Positions 41,149 to 50,680 of a stretch of DNA of 64,000 nucleotides are shown piece after piece. Every line of letters starts with the position of its first letter. The stretch's first letter is position 1. The translations under genes were made by a program, and so were the position numbers. This stretch comes from Kribbella antiqua. Its GTDB lineage: Bacteria > Actinomycetota > Actinomycetes > Propionibacteriales > Kribbellaceae. Location of the stretch: assembly GCF_004345665.1 (NCBI RefSeq), contig NZ_SLWR01000012.1:124001-188000 (forward strand). Reading direction: 5' to 3'. Below the pieces are notes generated by a model. It did not search any database. It was not told the origin of the DNA and saw only the letters and a list, made by a program, of their open reading frames with translations.

Positions 41149-42372
41149 ATGCGAGGAGCTGGTGACCATCTCAGCATCGGCGAGCGGATCGCGTTCTATC
41201 GCGCCCGCCGTGGCCTCACCCAGTCGGTACTCGCAAGCCTGGTGGGACGCACCGAAGACTGGCTGAGCAAGATCGAGCGCGGCGAACGAGAGATCCGGCG
41301 GCTGGATGTGCTCGGGGAACTCGCGTCAGCGCTCCGGGTGTCACTCGGAGATCTACTTGGGCAGCCAGTTCTCCTGGAAGACGATCACAAGCACGACGAT
41401 GTGCCAGCCATTCGCGACGCACTGATGGCTCCCCGGCGCCTCTCGCGGGTGTTGTTCGCGACGGAGGAGGCCATTCGCCCACCAAATCTCGAACACATCG
41501 CGAGCCTCACCGAAGGCGCCTGGGACCACTACCAACAGGGCCGCATCGGCCAAGCCGTCGTCGTGCTGCCAGAGCTGATTCGAGCCGCCCAAGCTGTCGA
41601 GGGTGATACAAGCAATGGCGGCCGCGGACCGGCTCTCTCGGCCCGGATCCATCACCTCGCAGCAACGATCCTTACCAAGATCGGCGAATCGGATCTGTCG
41701 TGGATCGCAGCAGAACGAGCGATGAACGCCGCCGACAACTCTGACGATCCGCTGGTGCTCGCATCGGCGGCCAGGGCCGGCACTCACGCGCTACTCGCCG
41801 TCGGCCGGTACGACGACGCGCTCCAGCTTGGGCAGACTGCCCGCTCCTGGCTCACGACCCGAGTAGCTCGGATGGACCCAGCAGCGCTCAGTCTGCTTGG
41901 CATGCTCGACCTCCGGATGGCAACCGCCGCGTCACGGCGCAATGACCGTGCAACAGCCACCGAACTACTCGCCTCCGCAGAATCGGCGGCGCAACAGCTC
42001 GGTTCGGACGCGAATTACTGGCAGACCTCCTTCGGCCCGACGAACGTCATGCTGCACAGGCTGTCCGCTGCTCTCGACCTAGGCGACATCGCATACGTGA
42101 CGGAGCACGGCCCGCAGGTCGATTCGACAGTCCTACCCACCGTCCGACAAGTCGCGCACAGCATCGACCTCGCTCGCGCCCACAGCTACTCAGCTCAGGA
42201 CGACGAGGCAATATCCGCGATCCTGGACGCTGAGGCGAAGTCACCTCAGCTCGTGCGGCACAATCCCGCCGTCCGAGAGATTGTGCGGGACATCCACCGC
42301 AGGACGCCAAGCACTGGCGGCCGCGGATCGCAAATCCTCGCCCTCGCCGAGCGCTGCCGGGCGGTTCAATGA
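41149..42372 (+). CDS. XRE-family regulator with TPR-like C-terminus
   Basis: 407 aa from ATG 41149 (a longer frame overlaps the GntR gene and is rejected). HTH at about 10-65 (IGERIAFYRARRGLTQSVLA, DWLSKIERGEREIRRLDVLG). From about 110 onward it is all helical, with repeated TPR-like pairs (GAWDHYQQGRIGQAVVVLPE, AATILTKIGESDLSWIAAER, TATELLASAESAAQQLG). This type senses a small molecule or peptide through its TPR region and occurs in actinomycete elements next to flavoprotein genes. The following gene starts within its stop (ATGA). It is probably the activator or derepressor of the element (inference). Confidence 0.85.
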   Translation: MRGAGDHLSIGERIAFYRARRGLTQSVLASLVGRTEDWLSKIERGEREIRRLDVLGELASALRVSLGDLLGQPVLLEDDHKHDDVPAIRDALMAPRRLSRVLFATEEAIRPPNLEHIASLTEGAWDHYQQGRIGQAVVVLPELIRAAQAVEGDTSNGGRGPALSARIHHLAATILTKIGESDLSWIAAERAMNAADNSDDPLVLASAARAGTHALLAVGRYDDALQLGQTARSWLTTRVARMDPAALSLLGMLDLRMATAASRRNDRATATELLASAESAAQQLGSDANYWQTSFGPTNVMLHRLSAALDLGDIAYVTEHGPQVDSTVLPTVRQVAHSIDLARAHSYSAQDDEAISAILDAEAKSPQLVRHNPAVREIVRDIHRRTPSTGGRGSQILALAERCRAVQ

Positions 42373-42986
42373 GCGGCCGAACACTCGGCCTGGTCTGCGC
42401 AGCTGCCGGCGGAATCGAGGACGTGCGCGAGCGACTCATCGAGCCGATGTTGGAGGACGGCTGGACCGTTGCGGTGACCCTGACACCAACCGCGACCATA
42501 TGGCTGGAGGCCACTGGCGAAATCGGCAAGATTGAAGCAGTCACCGGCCTACCGGTTCGCAGCGCCCCTCGCCTACCTCACGAGACGAGTCCCCATCCAG
42601 AGGTGGACTGCTACGCGGCCGTTCCGGCGACCGCGAATCTGGTAGCGAAGCTAGCGCTCGGCATCGCCGACAACCAGGCTCTTACCCAGCTCTGCGAGGC
42701 AATCGGCGGACGCCGTCCACCTGTCGTCGTCTTTCCTCGGGTCAACGCGGCCCATGCCGGCCAGCCCGGCTGGGAACACCACATCGCCGCACTGGCCGGC
42801 TCTGGTGTCCACCTCGTCTACGGAGAGGATGTCTGGCCTCTGCACAGACCCCGCAGTGCCCCAAACAAGGAACTCCCCTGGCGAGCAATCCGCGCTGCCA
42901 TCGAAGCGGCTACTGGGCTGGGCCAGCGCCAACACCCGTCAGACGAGCAACCAGGTCGGCCGCCAGCCACAGGCCCTGGCCTGTAG
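42369..42986 (+). CDS. Flavoprotein (phosphopantothenoylcysteine-decarboxylase-like fold)
   Basis: 205 aa from ATG 42369, ATGA-coupled to the XRE-TPR gene. The Rossmann-like start TLGLVCAAAGGIEDVRERLI, then VAVTLTPTATIWLEATGEIG, a central CYAAVPATANLVAKLALGIA and PVVVFPRVNAAHAGQPGWEH match HFCD-type flavoproteins, where an Asn/Ala-rich loop contacts FMN. Its pairing with XRE-TPR regulators is recurrent in actinomycetes. A role producing or sensing a signal for the regulator is conceivable but not shown. Confidence 0.8.
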   Translation: MSGRTLGLVCAAAGGIEDVRERLIEPMLEDGWTVAVTLTPTATIWLEATGEIGKIEAVTGLPVRSAPRLPHETSPHPEVDCYAAVPATANLVAKLALGIADNQALTQLCEAIGGRRPPVVVFPRVNAAHAGQPGWEHHIAALAGSGVHLVYGEDVWPLHRPRSAPNKELPWRAIRAAIEAATGLGQRQHPSDEQPGRPPATGPGL

Positions 42987-43550
42987 CAGGTGCTGCACTT
43001 CCACTCCTGCCGTGGAAGGGGCCTGCTCCTCGCCAACGTCTTCGGATTGGACCATCAGTCGATGGAGTGGCTTTCACTGACTCCGCCACCGATTACCTCT
43101 AGTGTCGCGCTACACCCGCCGAGGGACGTGCCGATTGTGGCGACAGTTAATTCAAGCGCATGTCGCCATGCGGACTCGGGCGTTTCATTTAGAGTGAAAT
43201 CTCATTGAAACACCGGAGCCCTTGACAGCAGAACCAGGTGGGATCGCGCGCAACTACGGCTCAGCTGACGGCTTGACGACTCCCCATCCTGAGCGGCGAC
43301 GGTCCTCTGTTCAGGCATCCCCGGACCGCCCTGCCCGGGGAGCGCGCTTAGATGACCGGCCAGCCAATGCCCAAGAGTCTGACCGCACACGTGGGTCCGC
43401 GCTGTGGCGAGCAGTCATGTCGCGCGCTAATGCCTTGGTCGCCGCTGTAGGCGGCCGAGAGTGACAGCCCGTAACCATAAGACTCGCGAAGCGCCGTGGG
43501 TCAGTTGCCGACGAGAGAATAGCGCAGGGCCAGATCTAGCCGAATACATT
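42987..43550. other. Gene-poor stretch between control region and PIN gene
   Basis: About 560 bp. Short overlapping frames have no ribosome sites or family resemblance. The part from 43140 on is visibly richer in A/T, with short inverted sequence around 43186-43208 and a TTGACA at 43222 that could be a promoter element, but nothing downstream on the plus strand looks like a gene. Confidence 0.35.
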
Positions 43551-44036
43551 TCACGGCCCTTCAATCCTCTCATCTAGCTTCCAGACTATGCACAATTGCG
43601 GTATGACGGTGCTCAGGCCGTGGATCTTCGGATCAGACGTCACAAGTCCCAAATTATGCTTCAAAGCAGTTGCGGCAATTATTCGGTCACCTGGATCGGC
43701 GTTGGTCGTCACAGTCCCATTATCTGTGGTGAAGGTTCTTGGTACAGCAGCAACTCCAAACGCCACGTCACCATCGACAGGGACAACTACGAAAGGACCC
43801 ACCGGATCTGCCAGGACGTTGCGGACAACCTCCAATTCTTGCGGAGTGATGCCGTTTGAAGACTTCTCGGTCATATATACGAGTTCAACCACTGAGTAAG
43901 CAGAGACAGATATCGGCCTATCCATCGTCGTCTCTCGCTCCATGGCCTTCACGGCTGTGTCCGTCAGCCGCGACGGATCTAGCACATACCAAGTGACGAC
44001 CATTGTGTCGGCGAGTAGCAGACGATTTTCACTCAT
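43551..44036 (-). CDS. PIN-domain protein, last gene of the type I RM operon
   Basis: 161 aa from ATG 44036, whose start overlaps the hsdR stop (ATGAGTGA). PIN fold with acidic residues in place: LLLADTMVVTWYVLD, SAYSVVELVYMTE and NADPGDRIIAATALKHNLGL then VTSDPKI. PIN domains are Mg-dependent ribonucleases, commonly VapC toxins. No VapB-like antitoxin is next to it; instead it is translationally tied to hsdR. It could be a suicide RNase backing up the restriction system (inference). Confidence 0.85.
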   Translation of the reverse strand: MSENRLLLADTMVVTWYVLDPSRLTDTAVKAMERETTMDRPISVSAYSVVELVYMTEKSSNGITPQELEVVRNVLADPVGPFVVVPVDGDVAFGVAAVPRTFTTDNGTVTTNADPGDRIIAATALKHNLGLVTSDPKIHGLSTVIPQLCIVWKLDERIEGP

Positions 44037-47000
44037 CGGTTGCCCCAATGTCGGCACCGAGCTCGTGCCGTACCTCGGCGAATGCTTCCTCGCTCAACGC
44101 GCTTCGGCGGTGAGTTGCGCCCGTGCCGAGATAGCTGCGGCGGCGCCGACTGTCGCCGAATGCGCGTTCGCTCGCCACGCTATCCCCAAGAAGCATGGCT
44201 TGTTCCAAGACCAGGTCGACGGCTCGCGACTCCAAGTCCGGCGGGTAGTCATATTTCGCCAGCAGGCGGCGCACCTTGGCGCGTATAGAAGCACGCACTG
44301 AATCTTTATATTGCCAGTCAATTGTCACACTGCCACGGACAGAGTCGACGAGGTCGATCGCGATTCTCTTTAGCGTCTCGTCGCCAATCTGCAGTACAGC
44401 GGCGTCATTCTGAACAATAGCATCGTAAAAGGCGGACTCCGCCTCGGTCAGACCGAGCTCCTCATGGTGCTTGGTCAGCTTTCGCATGTCTTTAGCAAGG
44501 CCAACGAGTTCAGCGATTATCTCCGCCGTGGACAGGCTACGGTTGATGTATCGGTTGATCGCCTCTTCGAGGAGACCTGAGAACTTGCGTGCCTGCACGA
44601 CGTTGGTGCGCTGGACGGTGCGGATCTGGTCGTTGATCAGCCGACGCAGCAGTCCCATCTGCAGGTTCGGCTTGTCCTTACCAACAAGGCTGTCAAGGAA
44701 CTCGTCGGACAGTATCGACAGCTCGGGTGTCTCGATGCCGGCGAGCTTGTAGATATCGACGACCTCGTCTGCGGCGACGGCCTCGTTGACAAGCTGGCCG
44801 ATGGCGGTGTCGAGTTCGACGGCGCCGCTGCCGCCGCGGCCAGATTCAGGGTTCTGGATCTTCAGGATCGCGGCACGGACGTCGGTGAACATGCGCACGT
44901 CATTGCGGATCGCTGCAGCCTCGTCGCGTGCGCCGCACAACGCGAATGCCTTCGCCAGCGCGAGCACCTGGTCGAGGAAGCGAGCGGTGCGGTCGGGGTC
45001 GGCCATGACGAAGTCAAGGACAGCCGCGTGCTGAGCCAGCCGTTCGGCCGGGGGTAGCGACGGGGAGGAGTCGTAAGCGCAGCCGTGTAGCAGGCCTCGG
45101 ACGATGTCGTGCTTCTCCAGCATCGCGGCGACCATGTCTTCGATGGGCACACCGGCCTGGTCGCGGTCTGACGGCGAGTATTCGGCAAGGGCGCGACGCA
45201 GATTGGTGGCGACGCCGATGTAGTCGACGATCAGTCCGCCGGGTTTGTCGCGGAAGGTGCGGTTGACCCGCGCGATGGCCTGCATGAGCCCCGCGCCCTG
45301 CATCGGTTTGTCGACGTACATTGTGTGCATCGCCGGGGCGTCGAAGCCGGTGAGCCACATGTCGCGGACGATGACGATCTCCAGCGGATCGCCCGGGTCC
45401 TTGGCACGCAGCTTCAGCTTCTTCCGGACGTCCTTGGGGCGAATGTGTGGCTGGAACGCGGCCGGATCGGCTGCTGAGCCCGTCATCACGACCTTTATCC
45501 GCCCCGCGTCGGGGTCGTCGCTGTGCCACTCCGGGCGCAGCTCGACGATGCGGTTGTAGAGCTCGACGGCGATGCGCCGGCTCATGGCCACGATCATGGC
45601 TTTGCCGAACAGCTCGCTGCGGCGGGCTTCCCAATGCGCGACGAGGTCGGCAGCTACGATGTCGAGCCGCTGACTCGCACCGACGATCGCCTCGAGCCGC
45701 GCCCACTTGGACTTGGCGCGGGTCGCGTCGTCGGCCTGCGTGTTCTCGCTGATTTCGTCGACTATTTCGTCGATGCTCTCGGAGGCGTCCTCGTCGAGGC
45801 TGACCTTGGCCAGGCGGGACTCGTAGAAGATCCGCACGGTCGCGCCGTCCTCGACAGCGCGGGTGAGGTCGTAGACATCGATGTAGTCGCCGAACACCCC
45901 GCGGGTGGACTTGTCAGTCGACTCGATCGGCGTGCCGGTGAACCCGAGATACGTAGCGTTCGGCAGCGCGTCGCGCATGTGCTTGGCCAGCCCCGAGGTC
46001 AGCCGGCCATCGGCGTCGAGCGCTTCACTGAAGCCGTACTGCGACCGGTGAGCTTCGTCGGCCACTACGATCACGTTACGACGATCCGTCAGCACCGCGT
46101 TTACGTCGCCGCCGGCCTCCGGGGCGAACTTCTGCAGGGTGGTGAACACAATCCCTCCGGACGCGCGCCGTAGTAGCGTCCGCAGTTCGCTACGGGAGTC
46201 GGCCTGCGCTGGCTTCTCGGGCAGGATCTCCGCTGGCGCGAACACCTCGCCGAACAGCTGGTCGTCCAGGTCGTTGCGGTCGGTGATGAACACCAGCGTC
46301 GGGTTACCCATCCGAGGGTCGCGCATAATCTTGGCCGCATAGAGCAGCATCTCGATCGACTTGCCCGAGCCCTGAGTGTGCCACACGACGCCGCCTCGGC
46401 GGTCGCCGTCGGGACCCGCGGCCTCGACCGTGGACTCGACCGCGGCGTTGACCGCCCAATACTGGTGGTACTTCGCGACCCTTTTCACTAGCCCGTTCGC
46501 CTCGTCGCTGAAAACGACGAAGTTCTGAAGCAAATCCAGGAAACGGTGCTGGTCGAAGACGCCCTTAACCAGCACCTCCAGCGCGGGCCTGCTCGTAACT
46601 ACCTCGCGGCCGTTGATCGTCTTCCACGGCGCGTAGTGCTCGAACGCGCCGGCGAACGAGCTCATCGCCGCGCTCGTGCCGTCACTGATCACCGTCATCG
46701 CGTTCGGCGTAAATATCGCCGGAATGTCGCCGCGGTACGTCTGTATCTGGTTCCATGCGCCCTTGAGCGTGGCGTGCTCGTCGGCGAGGTTCTTCAACTC
46801 GACGAGCGCTAGGGGAATGCCATTGACGAACGCGACAATGTCCGGGCGTCGCTCCTTGCCGTTCTGCAGGATCGTGAACTGGTTTACCGCCAGCCAGTCG
46901 TTGTTGCCAGGCTGCTCGAAGTCGATCAGGCGAATGCGGACGGTGCGGACCGCGCCACTCGCGTCACGGCGCTCGACTGGGACACCCCGCGTTAGTAGCG

Positions 47001-47271
47001 CGTGGACGCGGAAGTTCTCGGCGATCGCACTCTGCGTCTCCGCCCGCTCAAGCCGCTTGACCGCTTCCTCGATCACGGACGCAGCGAAGTCGGGGTTGAT
47101 CCGGGACGCTGCTGCACGGAGCCGGTCGTAGAGATAGACCTGCTCGTAACTAGAGCGTTCGGCGCCCGGTGTGTTCGGAGCGATCGTCGGTCCGAACGCA
47201 GTCGCCCACCCGAGCTGGCGCAGGTACTCCAATGCAGCCAGCTCGACCGTCGACTCATTCAGCGAGGTCAT
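44029..47271 (-). CDS. hsdR: Type I restriction enzyme R subunit
   Basis: 1080 aa from ATG 47271, overlapping a 22-aa micro-ORF by ATGA. N-terminal nuclease domain (ERRPDIVAFVNGIPLALVEL is the PD-ExK core). Translocase motor with Walker A VVWHTQGSGKSIEMLL, DEAHRSQYGFSEAL box, YLGFTGTPIESTDKS, and VIVRDMWLTGFDAPAMHTMY. The helical C-terminal region binds the M/S complex. With HsdM and HsdS it cleaves DNA lacking the correct adenine methylation. Full length; lies after hsdS with a 120-bp gap. Confidence 0.95.
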   Translation of the reverse strand: MTSLNESTVELAALEYLRQLGWATAFGPTIAPNTPGAERSSYEQVYLYDRLRAAASRINPDFAASVIEEAVKRLERAETQSAIAENFRVHALLTRGVPVERRDASGAVRTVRIRLIDFEQPGNNDWLAVNQFTILQNGKERRPDIVAFVNGIPLALVELKNLADEHATLKGAWNQIQTYRGDIPAIFTPNAMTVISDGTSAAMSSFAGAFEHYAPWKTINGREVVTSRPALEVLVKGVFDQHRFLDLLQNFVVFSDEANGLVKRVAKYHQYWAVNAAVESTVEAAGPDGDRRGGVVWHTQGSGKSIEMLLYAAKIMRDPRMGNPTLVFITDRNDLDDQLFGEVFAPAEILPEKPAQADSRSELRTLLRRASGGIVFTTLQKFAPEAGGDVNAVLTDRRNVIVVADEAHRSQYGFSEALDADGRLTSGLAKHMRDALPNATYLGFTGTPIESTDKSTRGVFGDYIDVYDLTRAVEDGATVRIFYESRLAKVSLDEDASESIDEIVDEISENTQADDATRAKSKWARLEAIVGASQRLDIVAADLVAHWEARRSELFGKAMIVAMSRRIAVELYNRIVELRPEWHSDDPDAGRIKVVMTGSAADPAAFQPHIRPKDVRKKLKLRAKDPGDPLEIVIVRDMWLTGFDAPAMHTMYVDKPMQGAGLMQAIARVNRTFRDKPGGLIVDYIGVATNLRRALAEYSPSDRDQAGVPIEDMVAAMLEKHDIVRGLLHGCAYDSSPSLPPAERLAQHAAVLDFVMADPDRTARFLDQVLALAKAFALCGARDEAAAIRNDVRMFTDVRAAILKIQNPESGRGGSGAVELDTAIGQLVNEAVAADEVVDIYKLAGIETPELSILSDEFLDSLVGKDKPNLQMGLLRRLINDQIRTVQRTNVVQARKFSGLLEEAINRYINRSLSTAEIIAELVGLAKDMRKLTKHHEELGLTEAESAFYDAIVQNDAAVLQIGDETLKRIAIDLVDSVRGSVTIDWQYKDSVRASIRAKVRRLLAKYDYPPDLESRAVDLVLEQAMLLGDSVASERAFGDSRRRRSYLGTGATHRRSALSEEAFAEVRHELGADIGATDE

Positions 47272-47336
47272 GCGTCGTCGTCGACCTCCAAAACCGTCTC
47301 CTTGCACAGATTGCAGATCGGTGCCTGGAACCCCAT
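47268..47336 (-). CDS. 22-aa CxxC micro-ORF coupled to hsdR
   Basis: ATG 47336 to TGA at 47268, its stop overlapping the hsdR ATG as ATGA. The peptide contains PICNLCKETV, a CxxC knuckle, followed by an acidic end (LEVDDDA). It fills most of the otherwise empty hsdS-hsdR gap. It may be a leader for coupled hsdR translation or a zinc-binding microprotein; alternatively a chance frame. Confidence 0.4.
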   Translation of the reverse strand: MGFQAPICNLCKETVLEVDDDA

Positions 47337-47391
47337 GCCTCAGTGCTTCCTCGTCAGCATGGTGATCATGCTCGTCTGGTCAGAATAGTGC

Positions 47392-48609
47392 TCATGCCAA
47401 GCCTTCGAGGGCTTTCGTGGCTTCGGGCACCCGAATGCCGCCCGTCAAGAGTTGCGGCAGCAGCGCGTCACGCAGGCCAGCCAGCTTGGCGGCCTCGATT
47501 CGCCGCTGGTGGATGGAGTCGAGTAATGCCAGAGCGGTGCGCTTTAGTGTTGGGGAGATTTCTCGGACGTCAGGGACTTCGATGGCGAGCAGGTCGTCCG
47601 GTCTGACCCGCTGGTGGCTTCCAGAAGTTCCGCTGGCTCGTCGAACGAGTTCGCTACGGAAGTACGCGTCACGCACCGCGAGCCATATGGCGGCGAGATC
47701 TTCGCGGTCATCCGTCGTCAGGCAGGCGAATTCGGTCGACGCCAACGCACGTACCCCGTGCGTGGGCACTGCCCACCAGGTTCGGTTGAACCGCGGGTTA
47801 AGGCGCGACACCAGAATGCTCGGCCCTGTAACGGCGAGCTTCCCACTCATGATTGTCGATGCTGCGACGCGCTCCGGGCGCGCACTGTCGTCGAAGGCGG
47901 GCAGGCTGAAGTGATCGACTCGCTCGCTGCCGAGGCCATTCGGGTGGACGGCCGTACGTTCTACGGTGGCCAGCTGGCCGAGCGGCACGCTCCGCACAGC
48001 ATTAGCGAGCGACGCGCTGAGTGCATCGAGAAGATCGCTGGCAAGCCGAATGATACGGCGGTTTGACTCGATCTTGTCATCCAGCGCCCCCAACGTCGCC
48101 GCGATTCCGCGCTGCTCCTCAAGCGGGGGCAGTGGAAGCGGGATCGAACGAATGATTGGCAGGTTCAACCGCTGCGCTACTGACCCGTCCCTGTGCGCAT
48201 AGACATACTTACGCATAGTATCCGAATTGAGCCAGTACCGCGCGTAGCTGAAGTGCAGGACCGTCGGATCTGGACGGATGAGGACCATCCGCTGACCGAG
48301 GCATACTTCTGTGCCTGGAGGAACCTCAGCCGAAATACCAAAGTAGGTCCCCTCCCGGCTGTAGAGGAGGTCGCCGTACTCCGGCTTAGCACGAGCAATT
48401 CGCTCCTCATAGGTTGCCCGCGACACGCGCGCGGCAGCCTCGCCACGGAAGACCCCTCCGCCGATGTCCTGCGTGCGAACGAGGTATGGCCCGGCCTGCG
48501 CAAGTTTCGGTGTTGAGTGAGGGCAGTCGAACACGCCGAGTGCAGCGTCCCTAAGGTGAACCCAGGCCCACCCGGCCGGCGTCGGAGTGAGCGGCGTCGG
48601 ATTCGTCAT
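47392..48609 (-). CDS. hsdS: Type I restriction enzyme specificity subunit
   Basis: 405 aa, start overlapping hsdM by ATGA. Two target-recognition domains separated by conserved helices: first TRD about 15-145, ending LNLPIIRSIPLPLPPLEEQR, then GALDDKIESNRRIIRLASDL; second TRD about 200-345, closing with RRIEAAKLAGLRDALLPQLL. Each TRD reads half of a bipartite DNA site. TRDs vary quickly, so specificity cannot be predicted. Confidence 0.93.
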   Translation of the reverse strand: MTNPTPLTPTPAGWAWVHLRDAALGVFDCPHSTPKLAQAGPYLVRTQDIGGGVFRGEAAARVSRATYEERIARAKPEYGDLLYSREGTYFGISAEVPPGTEVCLGQRMVLIRPDPTVLHFSYARYWLNSDTMRKYVYAHRDGSVAQRLNLPIIRSIPLPLPPLEEQRGIAATLGALDDKIESNRRIIRLASDLLDALSASLANAVRSVPLGQLATVERTAVHPNGLGSERVDHFSLPAFDDSARPERVAASTIMSGKLAVTGPSILVSRLNPRFNRTWWAVPTHGVRALASTEFACLTTDDREDLAAIWLAVRDAYFRSELVRRASGTSGSHQRVRPDDLLAIEVPDVREISPTLKRTALALLDSIHQRRIEAAKLAGLRDALLPQLLTGGIRVPEATKALEGLA

Positions 48610-50183
48610 TCGAGAGTCCTCAGCCGCTCGTGCACTGAGTCCTCTAGTGCGCGCCCGCGCTCGAACTCAGCGAAGAGATCTTTTGTCAGGCGCTCGATCT
48701 TCTCGTCGATGGGTTCGTCGTCGGCTTCGACTTCTTCGGCGCCGACGTAACGCCCTGCGGTGAGCACGTAGTCATGCGAGGCGATTTCGTCTCGCGATGC
48801 CGCCTTACAGAAACCGGTCGCGTCCTCATACTCGCCATCCTGGTTGCGCCAGGCGTGGTAGGTGTCAGCGATCTTGGCTATGTCGGCGTCGTCGAGCACA
48901 CGCAGCCGCCGGGTCGCCATGCGGCCAAACTTCCGGGCGTCAATGAACAGGACCTCGCCGACGCGCTTGCGGTGGCCATTGCCGTGGCGATCCTTCGAGA
49001 CGAACCATAGGGCGACTGGAATGGCAGTGTTGAGGAACAACCGGTCGGGCATCGCGACGATGCAGTCAACGAGGTCGGCTTCGACGAGCTTGCGACGGAT
49101 CTCGCCCTCTCCGCCACTCTTCGATGACAGCGACCCGTTGGCCAGTACGAAGCCGGCCGTCCCGCGCGGGGACAGGTGGTAGACGAAGTGCTGCACCCAG
49201 GCGAAGTTGGCGTTGCCCTGCGGCGGTACGCCGAATGCCCAGCGTGGGTCATCGGCGAGCTTGCCGTCCCACCAGTTCGAAACGTTGAACGGGGGATTGG
49301 CGAGCAAGAAGTCGGCACGCAGGTCGGGGTGCAGGTCCGAGCTGAACGAGTCGGCCGAGCGCTCCCCGAGGTCGGCCTCGATACCGCGCAGGGCGAGGTT
49401 CATCTTGGCGAGCTTCCAGGTGGTGTCGGTGAACTCCTGGCCGTAAATCGAGACGTCGTTGCGCTTGCCGCCATGCGCCTTCACGAACTCGGCCGACTGC
49501 ACAAACATCCCGCCCGAGCCGCAGCATGGGTCGTACACCCGTCCGTGGAACGGTTCGAGCATCTCGACCAACGTCCGGACCACCGAGCGCGGCGTGTAGA
49601 ACGCGCCGGCGTCCTTGCCAGTCTCCTTTCCGGCGAACTGGCCGAGGAAGTACTCATACACCCGGCCGAGCACATCGTCGCTGCCGTGGTCGTCAGTCTC
49701 TGTGAACCCGATCGAACCGATCAGGTCGACCAACTGCCCGAGCCTGGCCTTATCCAGACCTTCGCGGCCGTAGTTGCGCGGCAGCACGCCGCGGATGACG
49801 GGGTTCTCCTTCTCGATCAGATCCATCGCGGTGTCTATGTCCTGCCCGATCCCGGGCAGCTTGGCGCGGGCCTGGATCGTGTCCCACCGTGCGTCGGCTG
49901 GCACCCAAAACACGTTGTGCCCGGCGTACTCATCGCGGTCCTCGAGGAACTGTGAGCGTCGCTCCCCGGGTATACCGTCGGCCTCGAGTTCGGCTTCGAT
50001 CGCCGCGCGTCGCTCGGTGAACCGGTCGGATATGTACTTCAAGAACACCAAACCGAGCACGACGTGCTTGTACTCGCTCGGCTCCTGATTTCCGCGCAGC
50101 GCGTCGGCGGCGTCCCACAACCGCTGCTCCAGCGTCTTGACCGGCTTCGCTGCCTGCTTGCGCCGACGACCTTCCACGAACAC
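48606..50183 (-). CDS. hsdM: Type I restriction-modification methyltransferase subunit
   Basis: 525 aa from GTG 50183 with GGAGGGG just upstream. N-terminal helical domain (LEQRLWDAADALRGNQEPSE, HVVLGLVFLKYISDRFTERR), then the N6-adenine methylase: motif I VYDPCCGSGGMFVQ and catalytic FLLANPPFNVSNWW (NPPF), plus GAFYTPRSVVRTLVEML. It methylates adenines for self-protection and forms M2S with HsdS. First gene of hsdM-hsdS-hsdR-PIN on the minus strand; the promoter should lie in 50184-50300. Confidence 0.95.
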   Translation of the reverse strand: MFVEGRRRKQAAKPVKTLEQRLWDAADALRGNQEPSEYKHVVLGLVFLKYISDRFTERRAAIEAELEADGIPGERRSQFLEDRDEYAGHNVFWVPADARWDTIQARAKLPGIGQDIDTAMDLIEKENPVIRGVLPRNYGREGLDKARLGQLVDLIGSIGFTETDDHGSDDVLGRVYEYFLGQFAGKETGKDAGAFYTPRSVVRTLVEMLEPFHGRVYDPCCGSGGMFVQSAEFVKAHGGKRNDVSIYGQEFTDTTWKLAKMNLALRGIEADLGERSADSFSSDLHPDLRADFLLANPPFNVSNWWDGKLADDPRWAFGVPPQGNANFAWVQHFVYHLSPRGTAGFVLANGSLSSKSGGEGEIRRKLVEADLVDCIVAMPDRLFLNTAIPVALWFVSKDRHGNGHRKRVGEVLFIDARKFGRMATRRLRVLDDADIAKIADTYHAWRNQDGEYEDATGFCKAASRDEIASHDYVLTAGRYVGAEEVEADDEPIDEKIERLTKDLFAEFERGRALEDSVHERLRTLE

Positions 50184-50680
50184 GCCCCTCCATTAGCCGC
50201 GCTCGGCGGCGATGATGAACCATCCGACCCTACTGCTTACTTCCAACGCAGGGGGCAGCCGAGGTGGGGTGCATGCCGGCCGCTGTGTCCCAGGTGGTCG
50301 CGGACGAATTCCTCGCCGACCTTCAGGTTGTCCATGATCAACTCACCGGCCGTCTGCACACCGCCGATGCGCGTGGCATCGAACACCGGCAGCCCAGGTC
50401 TGCGCGTCAGAGTTTTAGAGCACTTGTGGAACGCTTCGTGGAACGAACTGGCGAGTAACAGAGTTGCTGGAGCCGACGAGAGCCGGACTCAGCGTGGCTC
50501 CTGATGGCTCAAATCGGGTCCTGTCGAGGTGGTCCGGCGGCCTTCTAATCCGCCACTAGTAACGTTCGGCTATCCCCATCCGATAAGCCAGCAAGGCGCA
50601 GTTCCGCGATCTACGGGGGTATCGATGGGGAGTCGGCCGCGGCCTTGGCCGGACGCTTGGGGCGACCGTTTGAGGGCGTC
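50184..50680. other. Divergent intergenic region upstream of hsdM
   Basis: About 500 bp between hsdM and the SRPBCC-like gene. It must hold both promoters, but I recognise no clear consensus. Short plus frames here lack ribosome sites. A stretch near 50543-50560 resembles a tRNA anticodon stem in isolation but no cloverleaf forms. Confidence 0.3.
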
